64,000 nucleotides of DNA from Nisaea sediminum (GCF_014904705.1 NZ_JACZCQ010000003.1:248001-312000), one strand, 5' to 3'. Shown: positions 7,949 to 18,533, counted from the stretch's first letter. Program-made: numbers and translations. Notes: generated by a model from the letters alone, not told the origin.

Positions 7949-9334
7949 ATGGTGGCAAACGAACAGAGGAAACCGGCCGGATCATTCGGCGACAGAGGCG
8001 GTCCGGTCGATGTTTTCTATCTTCCCGAAGGCGCACCGCGGCGTCCGGTCGTCAGCCATGGTGACGGCGTCTGGCTCTGGGATACCGACGGCAACAAGTA
8101 CATCGATGCCTGCTCCGGACCGGTCACAACCAATCTCGGCCATCGCAACATGCGGGTGGTCGAAGCCATGCGCGCGCAGGCGGAGAAAATCTGCTTCGCC
8201 GGCCGGCCGCATTTCGAGAACCAGCCGAACATCGATCTTGCAGACCTCGTCACCCGCCATGCGGGTCCGGGCTACGAGCGCGCCTTTTTCGTTTCCGGCG
8301 GGTCCGAGGCGACGGAAGCGGCGATCAAGCTCGCCCGACAATATGCGGTCGCGCGCGGCGAAGCGGACCGCTGGAAGGTGCTCGGCCGGGATCCCGGATA
8401 CCACGGCGCCTCGCTCGGCGCCGCCGCGGTCAGCGGCGATCCTGTCTCCGACTCGATCTTCGCCAAGGTCATGCAAGTGATGCCGAAGGTTCCGGCTCCC
8501 TTTGCCTACAGGCTGCCGGAAAATCACGATGCCGACAGCTATGCCCGGCACTGCGCCGCCGCGCTTGAAGCGACCATCGTCGCGGAAGGCCCGGAAACCG
8601 TTCTCGCCTTCATCATGGAGCCGGTCGGCGGCCTCGCCACGGGAGCGCTCGTCGCGCCCGACCATTACTACAGGACCGTACGCGAAATATGCGACCGGCA
8701 TGGCGTGCTGCTGATTTATGACGAGGTGATGTGCGGTGCCGGACGCACCGGCACCTTTCTCTGCGCCGAACACTGGCCCGACGCGAAGCCCGACATCATC
8801 ACGCTCGCCAAGGGCATCGCCGCGGGCTACACGCCGCTCGGCATGGTCCTGGCCTCCGCCGCCATGGTCGATACCGTCGCCCGGGCCGGCGGCTTCATGC
8901 ATGGCCACACTTATGCCGCCAATCCGCTCAGCTGCGCCGTCGGCCATGCAGTTTTGAGCGAACTCATCGAGCACGATCTGATGACGAACGCGGCGAAGAT
9001 GGGGGAGCGACTGCGCGCTCGACTGCGGGAAATCCAGAGGGGAAGCCGCGTCCTCGGCGACGTGCGCGGCCTGGGCCTGCTGAACGCAATAGAAATCGTC
9101 ATGGACCGGGAGACGAAGCAGATCCCTCCCGCCTCGATGATGGCCGTCTTCCGCCTTATCGAAATCGGAATGCAGAACGGGCTTCTGCTCTACTCGCGAA
9201 GGACGGCGAACGGGAAATACGGCGAATGGCTCATGGTGACGCCGCCGCTGATCGTGACGGAAGAGGAAGTGGACGAGATCGCGGAGCGGCTCGAAAGGAC
9301 ACTCCACACATTCGAGAGGGAAATTACCGCCTGA
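7949..9334 (+). CDS. Class III PLP-dependent aminotransferase
   Basis: A 461-aa fold-type I aminotransferase of the class III (omega-aminotransferase) family, which moves an amino group from an amine or omega-amino acid to a keto acid. Visible motifs: WLWDTDGNKYIDACSG near the N-terminus, VSGGSEATEAAIKLARQY for cofactor phosphate binding, LLIYDEVMCGAGRTGTF with the PLP-ring Asp, and DIITLAKGIAAGYTPLG with the Schiff-base lysine. I chose the ATG at 7949 although AGGAG lies only three bases upstream; the adjacent GTG at 7952 has better spacing. Substrate not determinable. Candidate operator upstream suggests control by the preceding TetR protein. Confidence 0.9.
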   Translation: MVANEQRKPAGSFGDRGGPVDVFYLPEGAPRRPVVSHGDGVWLWDTDGNKYIDACSGPVTTNLGHRNMRVVEAMRAQAEKICFAGRPHFENQPNIDLADLVTRHAGPGYERAFFVSGGSEATEAAIKLARQYAVARGEADRWKVLGRDPGYHGASLGAAAVSGDPVSDSIFAKVMQVMPKVPAPFAYRLPENHDADSYARHCAAALEATIVAEGPETVLAFIMEPVGGLATGALVAPDHYYRTVREICDRHGVLLIYDEVMCGAGRTGTFLCAEHWPDAKPDIITLAKGIAAGYTPLGMVLASAAMVDTVARAGGFMHGHTYAANPLSCAVGHAVLSELIEHDLMTNAAKMGERLRARLREIQRGSRVLGDVRGLGLLNAIEIVMDRETKQIPPASMMAVFRLIEIGMQNGLLLYSRRTANGKYGEWLMVTPPLIVTEEEVDEIAERLERTLHTFEREITA

Positions 9335-9390
9335 CGCGGCATCCCGGCACCGGGGCGGATCGTTTACCGCTCCGGTGCCGGGTGTGCGGA

Positions 9391-10893
9391 TCACATAGCG
9401 CGGACCCGGGCCAGAAACTGCTCGACCTGCTGGTTCAGTTCATCGGCCTGCGACGAGAGGGATTGCGCGAAGTTCAATACGGTCGTGGCGGATTCGCCGC
9501 TCTCATGGGTTGCCTGGGCGACCCCGCTGATATTCACAGACACTTCCTGCGTCGCGGCCGACTGTTCCTCGACGGCACTTGAGATCGTGGTCCCGATCTC
9601 GTTCACCTGGGCAATGATCTTGGCGATCTCGCCAATCGAATCCGCAGTGGTCTGGGTCGAGTCCTGAATGCCTTTGACCTGCTGGGCGATCTCCTCCGTC
9701 GCCGTGGCGGTCTGGTTTGCCAGGTTCTTGACCTCCGACGCGACGACGGCGAAGCCTTTTCCGGCCTCGCCCGCCCGGGCCGCCTCGATCGTCGCGTTCA
9801 GGGCCAGCAGGTTCGTCTGTTCCGCGATATCCGCGATGATCTTCGTGATCTCGCCAACCTTCTGCGCGGCACTCAGCAATTCCGAGACCATCTTCTCGGA
9901 TTTGTCCGCCGCATCGACCGCGCTACCGACAGCCCGGGTCGATTCAGAGATCTGCCGGGCGATCTCGTTGACCGAAGCGGTCAGCTCCTCCGTCGCGGAA
10001 GATACTGTCGCGGACTGCTGGTTGGTCTGCTCGGCGTTCGCGGCCAGCGTCTGCGCCGTCATTTCGAGATCGCCGGAAGACGTCGCCACGCTCTCGACCG
10101 TTCGCTTCACACCCTGTTCGAACGCATTCGCCAGCTCCGCATTCTCCTGCTTGCGCTTGGTCAGATCTGTCGCGAACTTGATGACCTTGAGAGGCTTGCC
10201 GTTGGGGTCAAGGATCGGGTTATAGGAGGCTTCGATCCAGACCTCCTTGCCGCCCTTCCCGATCCGCTTGTACTGCCCGGCCTGGAACTTGCCCTTCCGC
10301 AGCTCTTCCCAGAACCCTTTGTACTCGGCGCTCTGCGCATATCCCGGTTCGGCAAACATGCTGTGATGCTTGCCGGCAATTTCCTTGAGCTCATAGCCCA
10401 TCGTCTTCAGGAAATTTTCGTTGGCAGTAACGATCGTCCCGTCCAGTTCGAACTCGATTACGGCCTGGGAGCGGTCGATCGCTTCGACCTTGCCGAGAAG
10501 TTCGGCATTCTTTTTGGTCAGCTCCGTGATGTCGGTCGCGAATTTCACGACCTTGTAGGGCTGACCGCTACCGTTCGATACCGGATTGTAGGAAGCCTCG
10601 ATCCAGACCTCTTTGCCGCCCTTGCCGATCCGTTTGAACTGCCCGGCCTGGTATTTCCCGTTCCGCAAGTTCTCCCAGAAAGTCTTGTATTCCTGGCTCT
10701 CCACGAAGCCTCTTTCCGCGAACATGCTGTGATGCTTTCCAACAATTTCCTTCAGGCTGTAGCCCATCGTTTTCAGGAAAATCTCGTTAGCCGACAGGAT
10801 TGTTCCATCCGGGCGAAATTCGATAATCGCCTGGGACTTATTCAACGCCGAAAGCTGAGCGGCGGCGTCGCCGCGCGAGAACATGAAAGACAA
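9391..10893 (-). CDS. Soluble methyl-accepting chemotaxis protein with two PAS domains
   Basis: A 500-aa chemoreceptor without transmembrane segments. Two very similar PAS domains occupy about residues 10-130 and 132-250 (both contain [20 protein letters not shown], then KHHSMFAE and [17 protein letters not shown]), so they arose by duplication. The C-terminal half is an MCP signalling domain with the conserved hairpin tip [20 protein letters not shown]-type sequence and [20 protein letters not shown]. The PAS-PAS-MCP layout is that of BdlA and related soluble receptors sensing redox or oxygen state through a PAS cofactor; the cofactor here is unknown. It is a single-gene unit. Confidence 0.92.
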   Translation of the reverse strand: MSFMFSRGDAAAQLSALNKSQAIIEFRPDGTILSANEIFLKTMGYSLKEIVGKHHSMFAERGFVESQEYKTFWENLRNGKYQAGQFKRIGKGGKEVWIEASYNPVSNGSGQPYKVVKFATDITELTKKNAELLGKVEAIDRSQAVIEFELDGTIVTANENFLKTMGYELKEIAGKHHSMFAEPGYAQSAEYKGFWEELRKGKFQAGQYKRIGKGGKEVWIEASYNPILDPNGKPLKVIKFATDLTKRKQENAELANAFEQGVKRTVESVATSSGDLEMTAQTLAANAEQTNQQSATVSSATEELTASVNEIARQISESTRAVGSAVDAADKSEKMVSELLSAAQKVGEITKIIADIAEQTNLLALNATIEAARAGEAGKGFAVVASEVKNLANQTATATEEIAQQVKGIQDSTQTTADSIGEIAKIIAQVNEIGTTISSAVEEQSAATQEVSVNISGVAQATHESGESATTVLNFAQSLSSQADELNQQVEQFLARVRAM

Positions 10894-11356
10894 GGCCGGA
10901 CTCCAGTATGAGGTGGATCAACGGCCCGCACATTTGCCTAAAATTCAAAACAAATAATTAAAATTCGCATACATATGTACACAAATATCTCATATCGGAA
11001 TGTGAGAGGAGGGAGAAATTTAATGATATCCATCAAATTATCACAACGGCTTAGCCAAGGTCTTGCGATGGATCCGACACCATAATTTCCATATGACTAT
11101 TGCGTTGTTTCTTATTTCGAACGAATAATCTGGACGGACTTTCGACGAAACATCCAACGTCAGCCGTTCGGGTTCATCATTGTGAACTCGGATGCAATCC
11201 CTCTCGGCTATCGACGCGAGCGTTTGGCCACGCACTCTTCCCCGATTGTCATTGCCCTACCTTGTGTTTATATGGAGCGCGCATTTCCTGTCGCCGCGGC
11301 GGCGGGCGCTCCGCATCCCGGAAACCGACCGCCAGATCGACAAGGCGGGGAATCTC
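10894..11356. other. Intergenic region between the chemoreceptor and purC
   Basis: The stretch contains an AT-rich core (about 10930-11060) flanked by GC-rich sequence. It must hold promoters for the divergent chemoreceptor and purC genes. I see no protein-coding gene, RNA gene or clear terminator; short open frames here lack family resemblance and ribosome binding sites. Confidence 0.5.
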
Positions 11357-12121
11357 ATGGCACGACGCAGAAAACTCTACGAAGGCAAGGCCAAAGACCT
11401 TTACGAGGGGCCCGAGCCAGGCACGATCATTCAGTATTTCAAGGATGATGCGACGGCGTTCAACAACGAGAAGCACGGTGTGATCACCGGCAAGGGCGTG
11501 TTGAACAACCGGATCAGCGAGTACCTGATGACCCGGCTTTCCGAAATCGGGATTCCGACGCATTTCGTGCGCCGCCTGAACATGCGCGAGCAGCTTGTGC
11601 GCGAGGTCGAGATCATCCCGGTCGAGGTGGTTGTCCGCAACGTCGCCGCCGGCTCCATCGCCAAGCGTTTCGGGATCGAGGAAGGCACCATGCTGCCGCG
11701 CTCGATCATCGAGTACTATTACAAGTCTGACGAACTCGGCGACCCGATGGTCGCCGAAGAGCACATCACCGCCTTCGGCTGGGCCACGACACAGGACGTC
11801 GACGACATCATCGCATTGTCGCTGAGGGTGAACGATTTCCTGACCGGCCTGTTCGTAGGCGTCGGCCTTCGGCTGGTCGATCTCAAGCTTGAGTTCGGCC
11901 GTTACTATACCGAAGACACGCTGCAGATCGTACTCGCGGACGAGATCAGCCCGGACAATTGCCGGCTCTGGGACACCAAGACCGACGAGAAACTGGACAA
12001 GGACCGTTTCCGCCGCGATCTCGGTGGTGTCCGCGAGGCGTACCAGGAAGTCGCGCGCCGGCTCGGCGTGCTGCCCGAAGCGGGTCCGATGGATCTCAAG
12101 GGCCCGAAAGCCATTCAGTAA
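11357..12121 (+). CDS. purC: Phosphoribosylaminoimidazole-succinocarboxamide synthase
   Basis: PurC (SAICAR synthase) joins CAIR and aspartate with ATP in de novo purine synthesis. The 254-aa protein has the family beginning [16 protein letters not shown], the segment [17 protein letters not shown], and [18 protein letters not shown] (CAIR and ATP contacts), followed by [11 protein letters not shown] and [14 protein letters not shown] chose the ATG at 11357 since homologues begin directly before this motif; longer in-frame starts are unsupported. First gene of a purC-purS pair, 41 bp apart. Confidence 0.96.
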   Translation: MARRRKLYEGKAKDLYEGPEPGTIIQYFKDDATAFNNEKHGVITGKGVLNNRISEYLMTRLSEIGIPTHFVRRLNMREQLVREVEIIPVEVVVRNVAAGSIAKRFGIEEGTMLPRSIIEYYYKSDELGDPMVAEEHITAFGWATTQDVDDIIALSLRVNDFLTGLFVGVGLRLVDLKLEFGRYYTEDTLQIVLADEISPDNCRLWDTKTDEKLDKDRFRRDLGGVREAYQEVARRLGVLPEAGPMDLKGPKAIQ

Positions 12122-12162
12122 GCCGCGCGGCGGCACCGGAACGAAGCGAAATTGGTGAGAAG

Positions 12163-12405
12163 ATGAAAGCCACGGTTCACGTCACCCTCAAGAACGGCGT
12201 CCTCGACCCGCAGGGCAAGGCCATCGAACATGCGCTCGGCGCGCTCGGCTTCGCCGGCGTCGATCAGGTCCGCCAGGGCAAGTTCCTGGAGCTCAAGCTC
12301 GAGGAGACCGACAAGGAAAAGGCGCGCGCCCAGGTCACCGCCATGTGCGAGAAGCTGCTCGCCAACACCGTCATCGAGAACTACACGGTCGAGATCGAAG
12401 GCTGA
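12163..12405 (+). CDS. purS: Phosphoribosylformylglycinamidine synthase subunit PurS
   Basis: An 80-aa protein of usual PurS length with the family pattern MKATVHVTLKNGVLDPQGKA, VDQVRQGKFLEL and the C-terminal MCEKLLANTVIENY. PurS bridges PurL and PurQ in the three-subunit FGAM synthase. The partners purQ and purL lie 2.1 kb downstream, an unusual separation caused by an acetyltransferase and an oppositely oriented diguanylate cyclase gene. Confidence 0.96.
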   Translation: MKATVHVTLKNGVLDPQGKAIEHALGALGFAGVDQVRQGKFLELKLEETDKEKARAQVTAMCEKLLANTVIENYTVEIEG

Positions 12406-12415
12406 GGGCGGCCGC

Positions 12416-12883
12416 GTGGCCGATTATCGCATCGTCAGCCTTTCTGAAGTCCCGCACCATCTCGAGACCGTGGCCCGCTGGAGCAACGCCGAATGGGGCG
12501 CCTCATTGGGATATAGCCTTCGGGAGACGACGGGCTGGTTCCGCGGCATGTTGGAAAATCCCGATGAAGATTGCGTGGTTGCCGTCTCCGGAGACGATGT
12601 CCTCGGCATGACCTGTCTCGTGGACCACGATCTGGAGTCAAGGCCGGACCTGCGACACTGGATTGCGAGCGTCTTTGTGGTTCCGGAGCGGAGAGGCAAG
12701 GGAATCGCCAGCGCCATGATCAGAGCTGCTGAACGACACGCCGCCGGGCGCGGCTTCCCGCTTCTGTATCTCTATACGCGCGGGGTTGAAGAACTCTACG
12801 AAAAGCTGGGCTGGAAAATAACCGAGCACTTCACGCTCGACGGCGACCGCTTCGCCCTCATGATCAAGCAGCCTGCACGCTAG
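12416..12883 (+). CDS. GNAT family N-acetyltransferase
   Basis: A 155-aa GNAT protein starting with GTG at 12416, ten bases after the purS stop, and probably cotranscribed with purC-purS. The acetyl-CoA binding segment is clear: ASVFVVPERRGKGIASAMIR with the R/Q-x-x-G-x-G/A signature, and the C-terminal FPLLYLYTRGVEELYEKLGW ending the fold. The protein substrate or small-molecule acceptor is unknown. Its stop overlaps the stop of the convergent diguanylate cyclase by two to three bases. Confidence 0.85.
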   Translation: MADYRIVSLSEVPHHLETVARWSNAEWGASLGYSLRETTGWFRGMLENPDEDCVVAVSGDDVLGMTCLVDHDLESRPDLRHWIASVFVVPERRGKGIASAMIRAAERHAAGRGFPLLYLYTRGVEELYEKLGWKITEHFTLDGDRFALMIKQPAR

Positions 12884-14250
12884 TCTTCACCGATTGCATA
12901 CTGGTTCTTGCCGCTTTTCTTGGCGACATACATCGCCTTGTCAGCGCGCTTCACGAGCGTATCGGGAGTATCTGTGGCACCGTTGAAGAAAGCGATGCCA
13001 ATACTGGCACCGACCGTCGCGTGCCCTTCAGGGAACTCGAACCTTTCGGTGAAGCAGCTCAGCAGCCGGTCGGCGAGCGGCACCACCGCTTCCCGGAAGC
13101 CCAATCCGCTAAGGACCACGAGGAACTCGTCGCCGCCGATCCGGGCGACCGTATCGACTTCCCGGAAGCATGCGCTCATGCGCCGCGCCGCTTCTTTCAG
13201 CACCACGTCTCCGGCATCATGCCCGTATGTGTCGTTGACCACCTTGAAGCCGTCGAGATCGACATAAAACACGGCGGTCAGTGTTTGCTGCCGCTTGGCA
13301 AAGGCTGTCGCCAGCCGCAACCGGTCCATGCAGAGACGCGAAGTCGGCAATCCTGTGAGCCCGTCGTAATTGGCCAGTTCGGCCATCCTGCGTTCCGACT
13401 CGGAGAGGCGAATCGCAAGCGATTCGAGCTCCGCGGCCTGGTCCGCCATCCGGTCCTCGCGATCGCGCAGTTCGAGGATCTGGATCTCGAGCTCCTCACG
13501 GCTGCGGATCTGATTGCGTTCGAGTTCGACCCTGTCGGTGATCTCGTAAATCCAGCCGAGAACGCAGTCCTCTCCGTCATAGACGAACGGCCGGCACGAC
13601 AGCAGAACCCAGAATGGCGTTCCGTCCTTGCGAACGAACTCGACCTCTCTGTTCTCCACGGCGCCTTTCTCGGTCATCTCCTGCATCAGGCGCTCGCGAA
13701 CCGCCGGATCCGCATAATGGGAAGCGGCCTTAACGCCCACGAGTTCGCCGACGCTGTAGCCACACATTTCCTGGATCTTGCGGTTTGAATATCGCCGGCG
13801 TCCGTCCAGTCCGACGATATTCACGCCGATCGGACTATGGTCGAGAATCTCGCGCACGCGGCGCTCGTTCTCGACCCGCGCCTGTTCCGAGCGGGCGCGC
13901 TCCGTGACGTCGATAAAGGTCAGCAGGTAGCCGGTTCCGGGGACCGCGCAGCCCTGGACCTCCTGGATCGTGTCGCCTACCGGGATGCACAGCGCTCCCA
14001 AAGCGCGTCCCGCCGCGACATGCTCGATGATCTCAGGAGCGCAATCGATTCCCGAGATTGTCCCGGCCAATGTCGAAACCGCTGGCGGCCCGAAGGTGTC
14101 CGGATCGAAAAGCTCTTTGAATTTGCGGTTGGCGGCGATGACGGCGAGTTCCTCGTCAACCACCAAAATGCCTTGCCCGATGGCATCGAGGATCGATTCC
14201 AGAAGCGGGAAGCACTCCACGTTCCCGACTTCCACCTGATCCAATACCAC
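12880..14250 (-). CDS. PAS-PAS-GGDEF diguanylate cyclase
   Basis: A 456-aa cytoplasmic protein. An N-terminal PAS-like domain (residues about 10-125) is followed by a PAS/PAC domain (about 135-260, with HSPIGVNIVGLDGRRRYSNR and FWVLLSCRP), a coiled-coil linker (EELEIQILELRDREDR), and a GGDEF domain from about residue 285. The catalytic motif GGDEF is intact, as are FYVDLDGFKVVNDTYGHDAG for Mg/GTP binding and the RxxD inhibitory I-site (R-E-V-D five residues before GGDEF). It should therefore make cyclic di-GMP and be product-inhibited. It converges on the acetyltransferase and splits the purine genes. Confidence 0.93.
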   Translation of the reverse strand: MVLDQVEVGNVECFPLLESILDAIGQGILVVDEELAVIAANRKFKELFDPDTFGPPAVSTLAGTISGIDCAPEIIEHVAAGRALGALCIPVGDTIQEVQGCAVPGTGYLLTFIDVTERARSEQARVENERRVREILDHSPIGVNIVGLDGRRRYSNRKIQEMCGYSVGELVGVKAASHYADPAVRERLMQEMTEKGAVENREVEFVRKDGTPFWVLLSCRPFVYDGEDCVLGWIYEITDRVELERNQIRSREELEIQILELRDREDRMADQAAELESLAIRLSESERRMAELANYDGLTGLPTSRLCMDRLRLATAFAKRQQTLTAVFYVDLDGFKVVNDTYGHDAGDVVLKEAARRMSACFREVDTVARIGGDEFLVVLSGLGFREAVVPLADRLLSCFTERFEFPEGHATVGASIGIAFFNGATDTPDTLVKRADKAMYVAKKSGKNQYAIGED

Positions 14251-14504
14251 GTCCCCCGCCTTTCACCAGCGACCCCAACATACGCTGGTACTAAAGCATA
14301 TATTCCCGCCGGGCCGGACATGGCGTCAATCTGCATCTGCAATTTCAGCCCATCGTCCCGCTTAACGTCCCAAATGGCCTGCGACGCGGGCAGTTTCCCC
14401 GACTGCCGTGATAGCAGCGTGAATCCGGCAACACCGCTTGCACTTGGACGCCGCCTCCCGTACTTTCCGCCGCGCTGACCCAGCCCCAATCGAGAGGCCC
14501 CGCG

Positions 14505-15194
14505 TTGAAATCAGCCATCATCGTTTTTCCCGGCACCAACAGAGAGCGCGACATGGCTGTTGCGCTGCAACAGGCCAGCGGGAAAGCGCCGCACATGGTG
14601 TGGCACCGAGACACCGACATCCCCGATGTGGACCTGATCGTGGTCCCCGGCGGCTTCTCCTACGGCGACTATCTGCGTGCCGGCGCCATCGCCGCCCATT
14701 CGCCGGTCCTCCGGAGCCTGAAAGAGAAGGCAGACAAGGGCGTCCCGGTCATGGGAGTCTGCAACGGCTTCCAGGTCCTGACAGAGACCGGTCTGCTGCC
14801 GGGCGTGCTGATGCGCAATGCGGGGCTGAAGTTCATCTGCCGCAATGTCGGGATGCGGGTGGAGACCAGCCAGTCGCTCTTCACCGGCGGCTACGAGGAC
14901 GGCCAGGTGCTGTCCATCCCGGTCGCGCACCATGACGGCAACTATTTCGCCGACGAAAGAACCCTCGACGAGATCGAGCAGAACGGCCAGGTGGCCTTCC
15001 GCTATGTCGACGAGAACGGCGAGATGAACGCGGCCGGAAATCCGAACGGCTCCGCCCGTAGCATTGCCGGCGTCTTCAATAAGGAAAAGACCGTGCTCGG
15101 CTTCATGCCGCACCCGGAAAACGCTATCGACAGCGCGGTCGGCGGCACAGACGGCCGTGGCCTCTTCGACGGACTGGTGAGGGCCCTCTCTTGA
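14505..15194 (+). CDS. purQ: Phosphoribosylformylglycinamidine synthase subunit PurQ
   Basis: PurQ is the glutaminase subunit of FGAM synthase. The 229-aa protein starts with the rare codon TTG at 14505, supported by the family beginning [15 protein letters not shown] immediately after it; no ATG or GTG fits. The class I amidotransferase triad is present: nucleophile Cys in GVCNGFQVL and the C-terminal His-Glu in [10 protein letters not shown]. It overlaps purL by four bases (TTGA), implying translational coupling. Confidence 0.96.
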   Translation: MKSAIIVFPGTNRERDMAVALQQASGKAPHMVWHRDTDIPDVDLIVVPGGFSYGDYLRAGAIAAHSPVLRSLKEKADKGVPVMGVCNGFQVLTETGLLPGVLMRNAGLKFICRNVGMRVETSQSLFTGGYEDGQVLSIPVAHHDGNYFADERTLDEIEQNGQVAFRYVDENGEMNAAGNPNGSARSIAGVFNKEKTVLGFMPHPENAIDSAVGGTDGRGLFDGLVRALS

Positions 15195-17401
15195 GCATTT
15201 CCAATATCGCCATCACGCCGGAAATCGTCGCCGAGCATGGACTGTCCGAGGACGAGTACGCCAGCATCCTGAAGATCCTCGGACGCGAGCCGAACATGAC
15301 GGAACTCGGCGTCTTCTCCGCGATGTATTCCGAGCACTGCTCCTACAAGAGCTCGAAGAAGTGGCTGAAGACCCTGCCGACCGAGGCGCCGCACGTGATC
15401 CAGGGCCCGGGCGAGAATGCGGGCGTGATCGATATCGGCGACGGCGAGGCCGCGGTCTTCAAGATCGAGAGCCACAACCACCCGAGCTTCATCGAGCCCT
15501 ACCAGGGCGCGGCAACCGGCGTCGGCGGCATCCTGCGCGACGTCTTCACCATGGGCGCGCGGCCGATCGCCAACTTGAACGCACTGCGCTTCGGCAGCCC
15601 GGACAATGCCAAGACCCGGCACCTGGTCGGCGGCGTCGTTGCGGGCATCGGCGGCTACGGCAACTGCATCGGCGTGCCGACGGTCGCCGGCGAAGTGAAT
15701 TTCCACCCCGCCTATAACGGCAACATCCTGGTCAACGCGATGACCGTCGGCCTCGCGCCGGCCGACCGGATCTTCTATTCGGCCGCAGCCGGCGCCGGGA
15801 ACCCGGTGATCTATGTCGGCGCCAAGACCGGCCGCGACGGCATCCACGGCGCGACCATGTCGTCCGCCGAGTTCAACGAGGATTCCGAGGAGAAACGCCC
15901 GACCGTGCAGGTCGGCGATCCCTTTACCGAGAAGCTGCTGCTGGAAGCCTGCCTCGAGCTGATGGCGACCGACACGATCATCGCCATCCAGGATATGGGC
16001 GCGGCCGGGCTCACCTCCTCCTCCGTCGAGATGGCGGGCAAGGGCGGGCTCGGCATCGAGCTCGACCTCGCCAAGGTCCCGGCCCGCGAAGAGAAGATGA
16101 CGCCCTACGAGCTGATGCTCTCCGAAAGCCAGGAACGGATGCTCATCATCCTGAAGCCGGGCCCGGAAGCCGAGGCCGAGGCGCGGGCGATCTTCGACAA
16201 GTGGGAACTGGATTTTGCGGTCATCGGCCATCTCACCACCACCGGCAATCTCGTCCTGAAGATGGGCGAGGAGACCGTCGGCGACATTCCGATCGCCCCG
16301 ATGGTCGCGGAATCCCCGGAATACGATCGCCCGTGGCAGCCGACCCCGGCCGCCCCGGTGCTCGATCCGGCCTCCGTCCCTGCCCCGGCGAGCCTCACCG
16401 GCGCGCTGAAGGACCTGATCGGCAGCCCGGACCTCTGCAGCCGGCGCTGGATCTGGGAACAGTACGACCACCTGATCATGGGCGACACCGCGATCCGTCC
16501 GGGCGGCGATGCGGCGCTGGTGCGCGTGCGCGACAGCAAGAAGGGCCTCGCGATGTGCGTCGACTGCACGCCGCGCTATGTGAAGGCCGCGCCGGAGACC
16601 GGCGGCGCCCAGGCCGTCGCCGAGACCTGGCGCAACATCACCGCGACCGGCGCCAAGCCGCTCGCGGTCACCAACAACATGAATTTCGGCAACCCGACCA
16701 AGCCGGAAATCATGGGCCAGTTCGTCGGCGCCATTAACGGCATGAAGGCCGCCTGCCTCGCCCTCGACTATCCGGTCGTCTCCGGCAACGTCTCGCTCTA
16801 CAACGAGACCGAGGGCAAGGCGATCCTGCCGACCCCGGTGATCGGCGGCGTCGGCGTCATCGCCGATATCGAAAAGCGCGCCACCGTCGCCTTCAAGGCG
16901 GCGGACGAGGCCATCCTCGTGATCGGCGAGACCAAAGGCTGGCTCGGCCAGTCGATCTATCTGCGCGAGATCCAGGGCCGCGAGGAAGGCGCTCCGCCGC
17001 CGGTCGACCTCGCGCTGGAAAAGAAGAATGGCGATTTCGTCCGCGGCCTGATCGAAGAGGGCAAGGTCACCGCATGTCACGACGTCTCCGACGGCGGTCT
17101 CGCTATCGCGCTCGCAGAGATGGCGCTCGGTGCGAAGGGACTCGGCGCGGCGGTTGAACCTGCGGCGGGCCAGCCGGCCCACGCCTGGGCCTTCGGCGAG
17201 GATCAGGCGCGCTATGTCGTCACGGCGAAAGATGCCGATGCCGTGCTGAAGGCAGCCGCGGCGATGGGCGTATCCGCGACCGTCATCGGACGGACCACCG
17301 GGGACGGCGAATTGAAACTCGCCGCCGGTGACTCCATATCGGTGTCGGTGCTACGGTCGGTGTTCGAGGCTTGGCTGCCGGATTACATGGCCGCCTCCTG
17401 A
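15191..17401 (+). CDS. purL: Phosphoribosylformylglycinamidine synthase subunit PurL
   Basis: A 736-aa small-type PurL, the catalytic ATP-dependent amidotransfer subunit of FGAM synthase that works with PurS and PurQ. Motifs: [39 protein letters not shown] and [18 protein letters not shown] for substrate and Mg-ATP binding, then the second half with [14 protein letters not shown]. It starts with TTG at 15191, overlapping the purQ TGA. Length is normal for alphaproteobacterial PurL. Confidence 0.97.
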   Translation: MSISNIAITPEIVAEHGLSEDEYASILKILGREPNMTELGVFSAMYSEHCSYKSSKKWLKTLPTEAPHVIQGPGENAGVIDIGDGEAAVFKIESHNHPSFIEPYQGAATGVGGILRDVFTMGARPIANLNALRFGSPDNAKTRHLVGGVVAGIGGYGNCIGVPTVAGEVNFHPAYNGNILVNAMTVGLAPADRIFYSAAAGAGNPVIYVGAKTGRDGIHGATMSSAEFNEDSEEKRPTVQVGDPFTEKLLLEACLELMATDTIIAIQDMGAAGLTSSSVEMAGKGGLGIELDLAKVPAREEKMTPYELMLSESQERMLIILKPGPEAEAEARAIFDKWELDFAVIGHLTTTGNLVLKMGEETVGDIPIAPMVAESPEYDRPWQPTPAAPVLDPASVPAPASLTGALKDLIGSPDLCSRRWIWEQYDHLIMGDTAIRPGGDAALVRVRDSKKGLAMCVDCTPRYVKAAPETGGAQAVAETWRNITATGAKPLAVTNNMNFGNPTKPEIMGQFVGAINGMKAACLALDYPVVSGNVSLYNETEGKAILPTPVIGGVGVIADIEKRATVAFKAADEAILVIGETKGWLGQSIYLREIQGREEGAPPPVDLALEKKNGDFVRGLIEEGKVTACHDVSDGGLAIALAEMALGAKGLGAAVEPAAGQPAHAWAFGEDQARYVVTAKDADAVLKAAAAMGVSATVIGRTTGDGELKLAAGDSISVSVLRSVFEAWLPDYMAAS

Positions 17402-17434
17402 GACCGACAAGAAACGAAGCAGGGACAAAAACAC

Positions 17435-17668
17435 ATGGCAATGGAAGCCGGAGAGATCGAACGCCTCATCAAGGAGACGTTCCCCGATGCCCAGGTCACG
17501 ATCGAGGATCTGCGCGGGGACGGCGATCATTACGCCTGCCATGTTCTCTCCTCCGCCTTCGAAGGCAAGACCCGCATCCAGCAGCATCAGATGGTCTATC
17601 AGGCCCTGCAGGGCCGCATGGGCACCGAACTGCACGCCCTCGCGCTGCAGACCGGAACGCCCGGCTGA
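17435..17668 (+). CDS. BolA family protein
   Basis: A 77-aa BolA-like protein (LIKETFPDAQVTIEDLRGDG, then HYACHVLSSAFEGKTRIQQHQMVY, with the conserved histidines). BolA proteins pair with monothiol CGFS glutaredoxins to handle [2Fe-2S] clusters and iron status; the glutaredoxin gene follows 59 bp downstream. The location after purL is common in alphaproteobacteria. Confidence 0.93.
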   Translation: MAMEAGEIERLIKETFPDAQVTIEDLRGDGDHYACHVLSSAFEGKTRIQQHQMVYQALQGRMGTELHALALQTGTPG

Positions 17669-17727
17669 TCTGATTCTGTTATAATCATTTAATCGAACGG
17701 CACACGGACCCATGAAAGGACCTCGCC

Positions 17728-18075
17728 ATGCTTGACGACGCCACCCGCCAGCGTATCCAGAACGAAATCGACTCCACCGACGTGGTCCTGTTCATGAAAG
17801 GCACCCCGGTCTTCCCGCAGTGCGGCTTTTCCGCCGCCGTGGTTGGCGTGCTCAGCCATGTCGGCGTGAAGTTCAAGGGCATCAACGTGCTCGAGGATCC
17901 GGCGATCCGCGAAGGGATCAAGGAATTCTCCAACTGGCCGACGATCCCGCAGCTCTATGTGAAGAACGAATTCGTCGGCGGCTGCGACATCATCCGCGAA
18001 ATGTACGAGACCGGCGAGCTGCTCGAGATGCTGAACACCAAGGGCATCGACGTGCAGATCGGCGCCGAGGCCTGA
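17728..18075 (+). CDS. grxD: Monothiol glutaredoxin (Grx4 family)
   Basis: A 115-aa monothiol glutaredoxin: KGTPVFPQCGFSAAVVGVL contains the CGFS active site, followed by WPTIPQLYVKNEFVGGCDII with the glutathione-binding TIP and GGCD motifs. Such proteins carry a glutathione-bound [2Fe-2S] cluster and work with BolA, encoded just upstream. The ATG has AAAGGA upstream. A strong terminator follows. Confidence 0.95.
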   Translation: MLDDATRQRIQNEIDSTDVVLFMKGTPVFPQCGFSAAVVGVLSHVGVKFKGINVLEDPAIREGIKEFSNWPTIPQLYVKNEFVGGCDIIREMYETGELLEMLNTKGIDVQIGAEA

Positions 18076-18100
18076 TCCTTCCCGATCGAAGATGAGTACG

Positions 18101-18126
18101 AAAAGGGCCGCTTTCGCGGCCCTTTT
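18101..18126. terminator. Bidirectional intrinsic terminator after grxD
   Basis: A perfect 11-bp inverted repeat (AAAAGGGCCGC with GCGGCCCTTTT) around a TTTC loop, with T-runs on both strands. It sits between grxD and the convergent small secreted-protein gene and can serve both. Confidence 0.88.
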
Positions 18127-18152
18127 CTTTTGCGTGTTCGTAGCGCTGGACC

Positions 18153-18533
18153 TCACTTGGTGGGATCGCAGGTATCCTGCAGCAGGACCCGCTCGCCCTG
18201 AAGGACGCTGAGCGTGCGGTCGCTTTCCTGGAAGCGCAGCGTCAGCACGGCACCCTCGCCCGCCTCCCCGCTCACCTTGCTCTGTTTGAAATTGCAGAGA
18301 TAGCCGACGAGGCCGAGCGCGACGGTCTCGATCTTTCCCTCGACCGGCGCGGAGGTCGCGCCCTTGTCGATCGAGACGACGTCGCCATCCTCGCCGATCC
18401 CGACCTGGACGAAACTGACCAGCGAAGTCTCGTTGTGGATGAGGTTCTTGCGCACAGGCAGATCAGCGGCCTGGCCCGCCGCGCCGCCGAGAAGGACGAG
18501 CGCCACAACACCTGGAACCACTTTCAGAAACAT
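18153..18533 (-). CDS. Small secreted protein, paralogue of the one at 27308
   Basis: A 126-aa protein with a signal peptide (MFLKVVPGVVALVLLGGAAG, cleavage likely after QAA). I do not recognise a named family. The C-terminal half has two cysteines, GYLCNF and LLQDTC, and a GAVLTLRF...LSVLQGE pattern. The same pattern, with the same two cysteines, occurs in the secreted protein at 27308-27667, so the two are paralogues. The ATG at 18533 was chosen because it begins the signal peptide; the frame is open further upstream. Confidence 0.75.
   Translation of the reverse strand: MFLKVVPGVVALVLLGGAAGQAADLPVRKNLIHNETSLVSFVQVGIGEDGDVVSIDKGATSAPVEGKIETVALGLVGYLCNFKQSKVSGEAGEGAVLTLRFQESDRTLSVLQGERVLLQDTCDPTK

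Noticed and set aside
15002-17182. A 726-codon open frame antisense to purL
   Set aside because: It is the mirror of a long GC-rich gene; composition of the translation is Arg/Ala/Asp/His-rich with no family motif, while purL is unmistakable.
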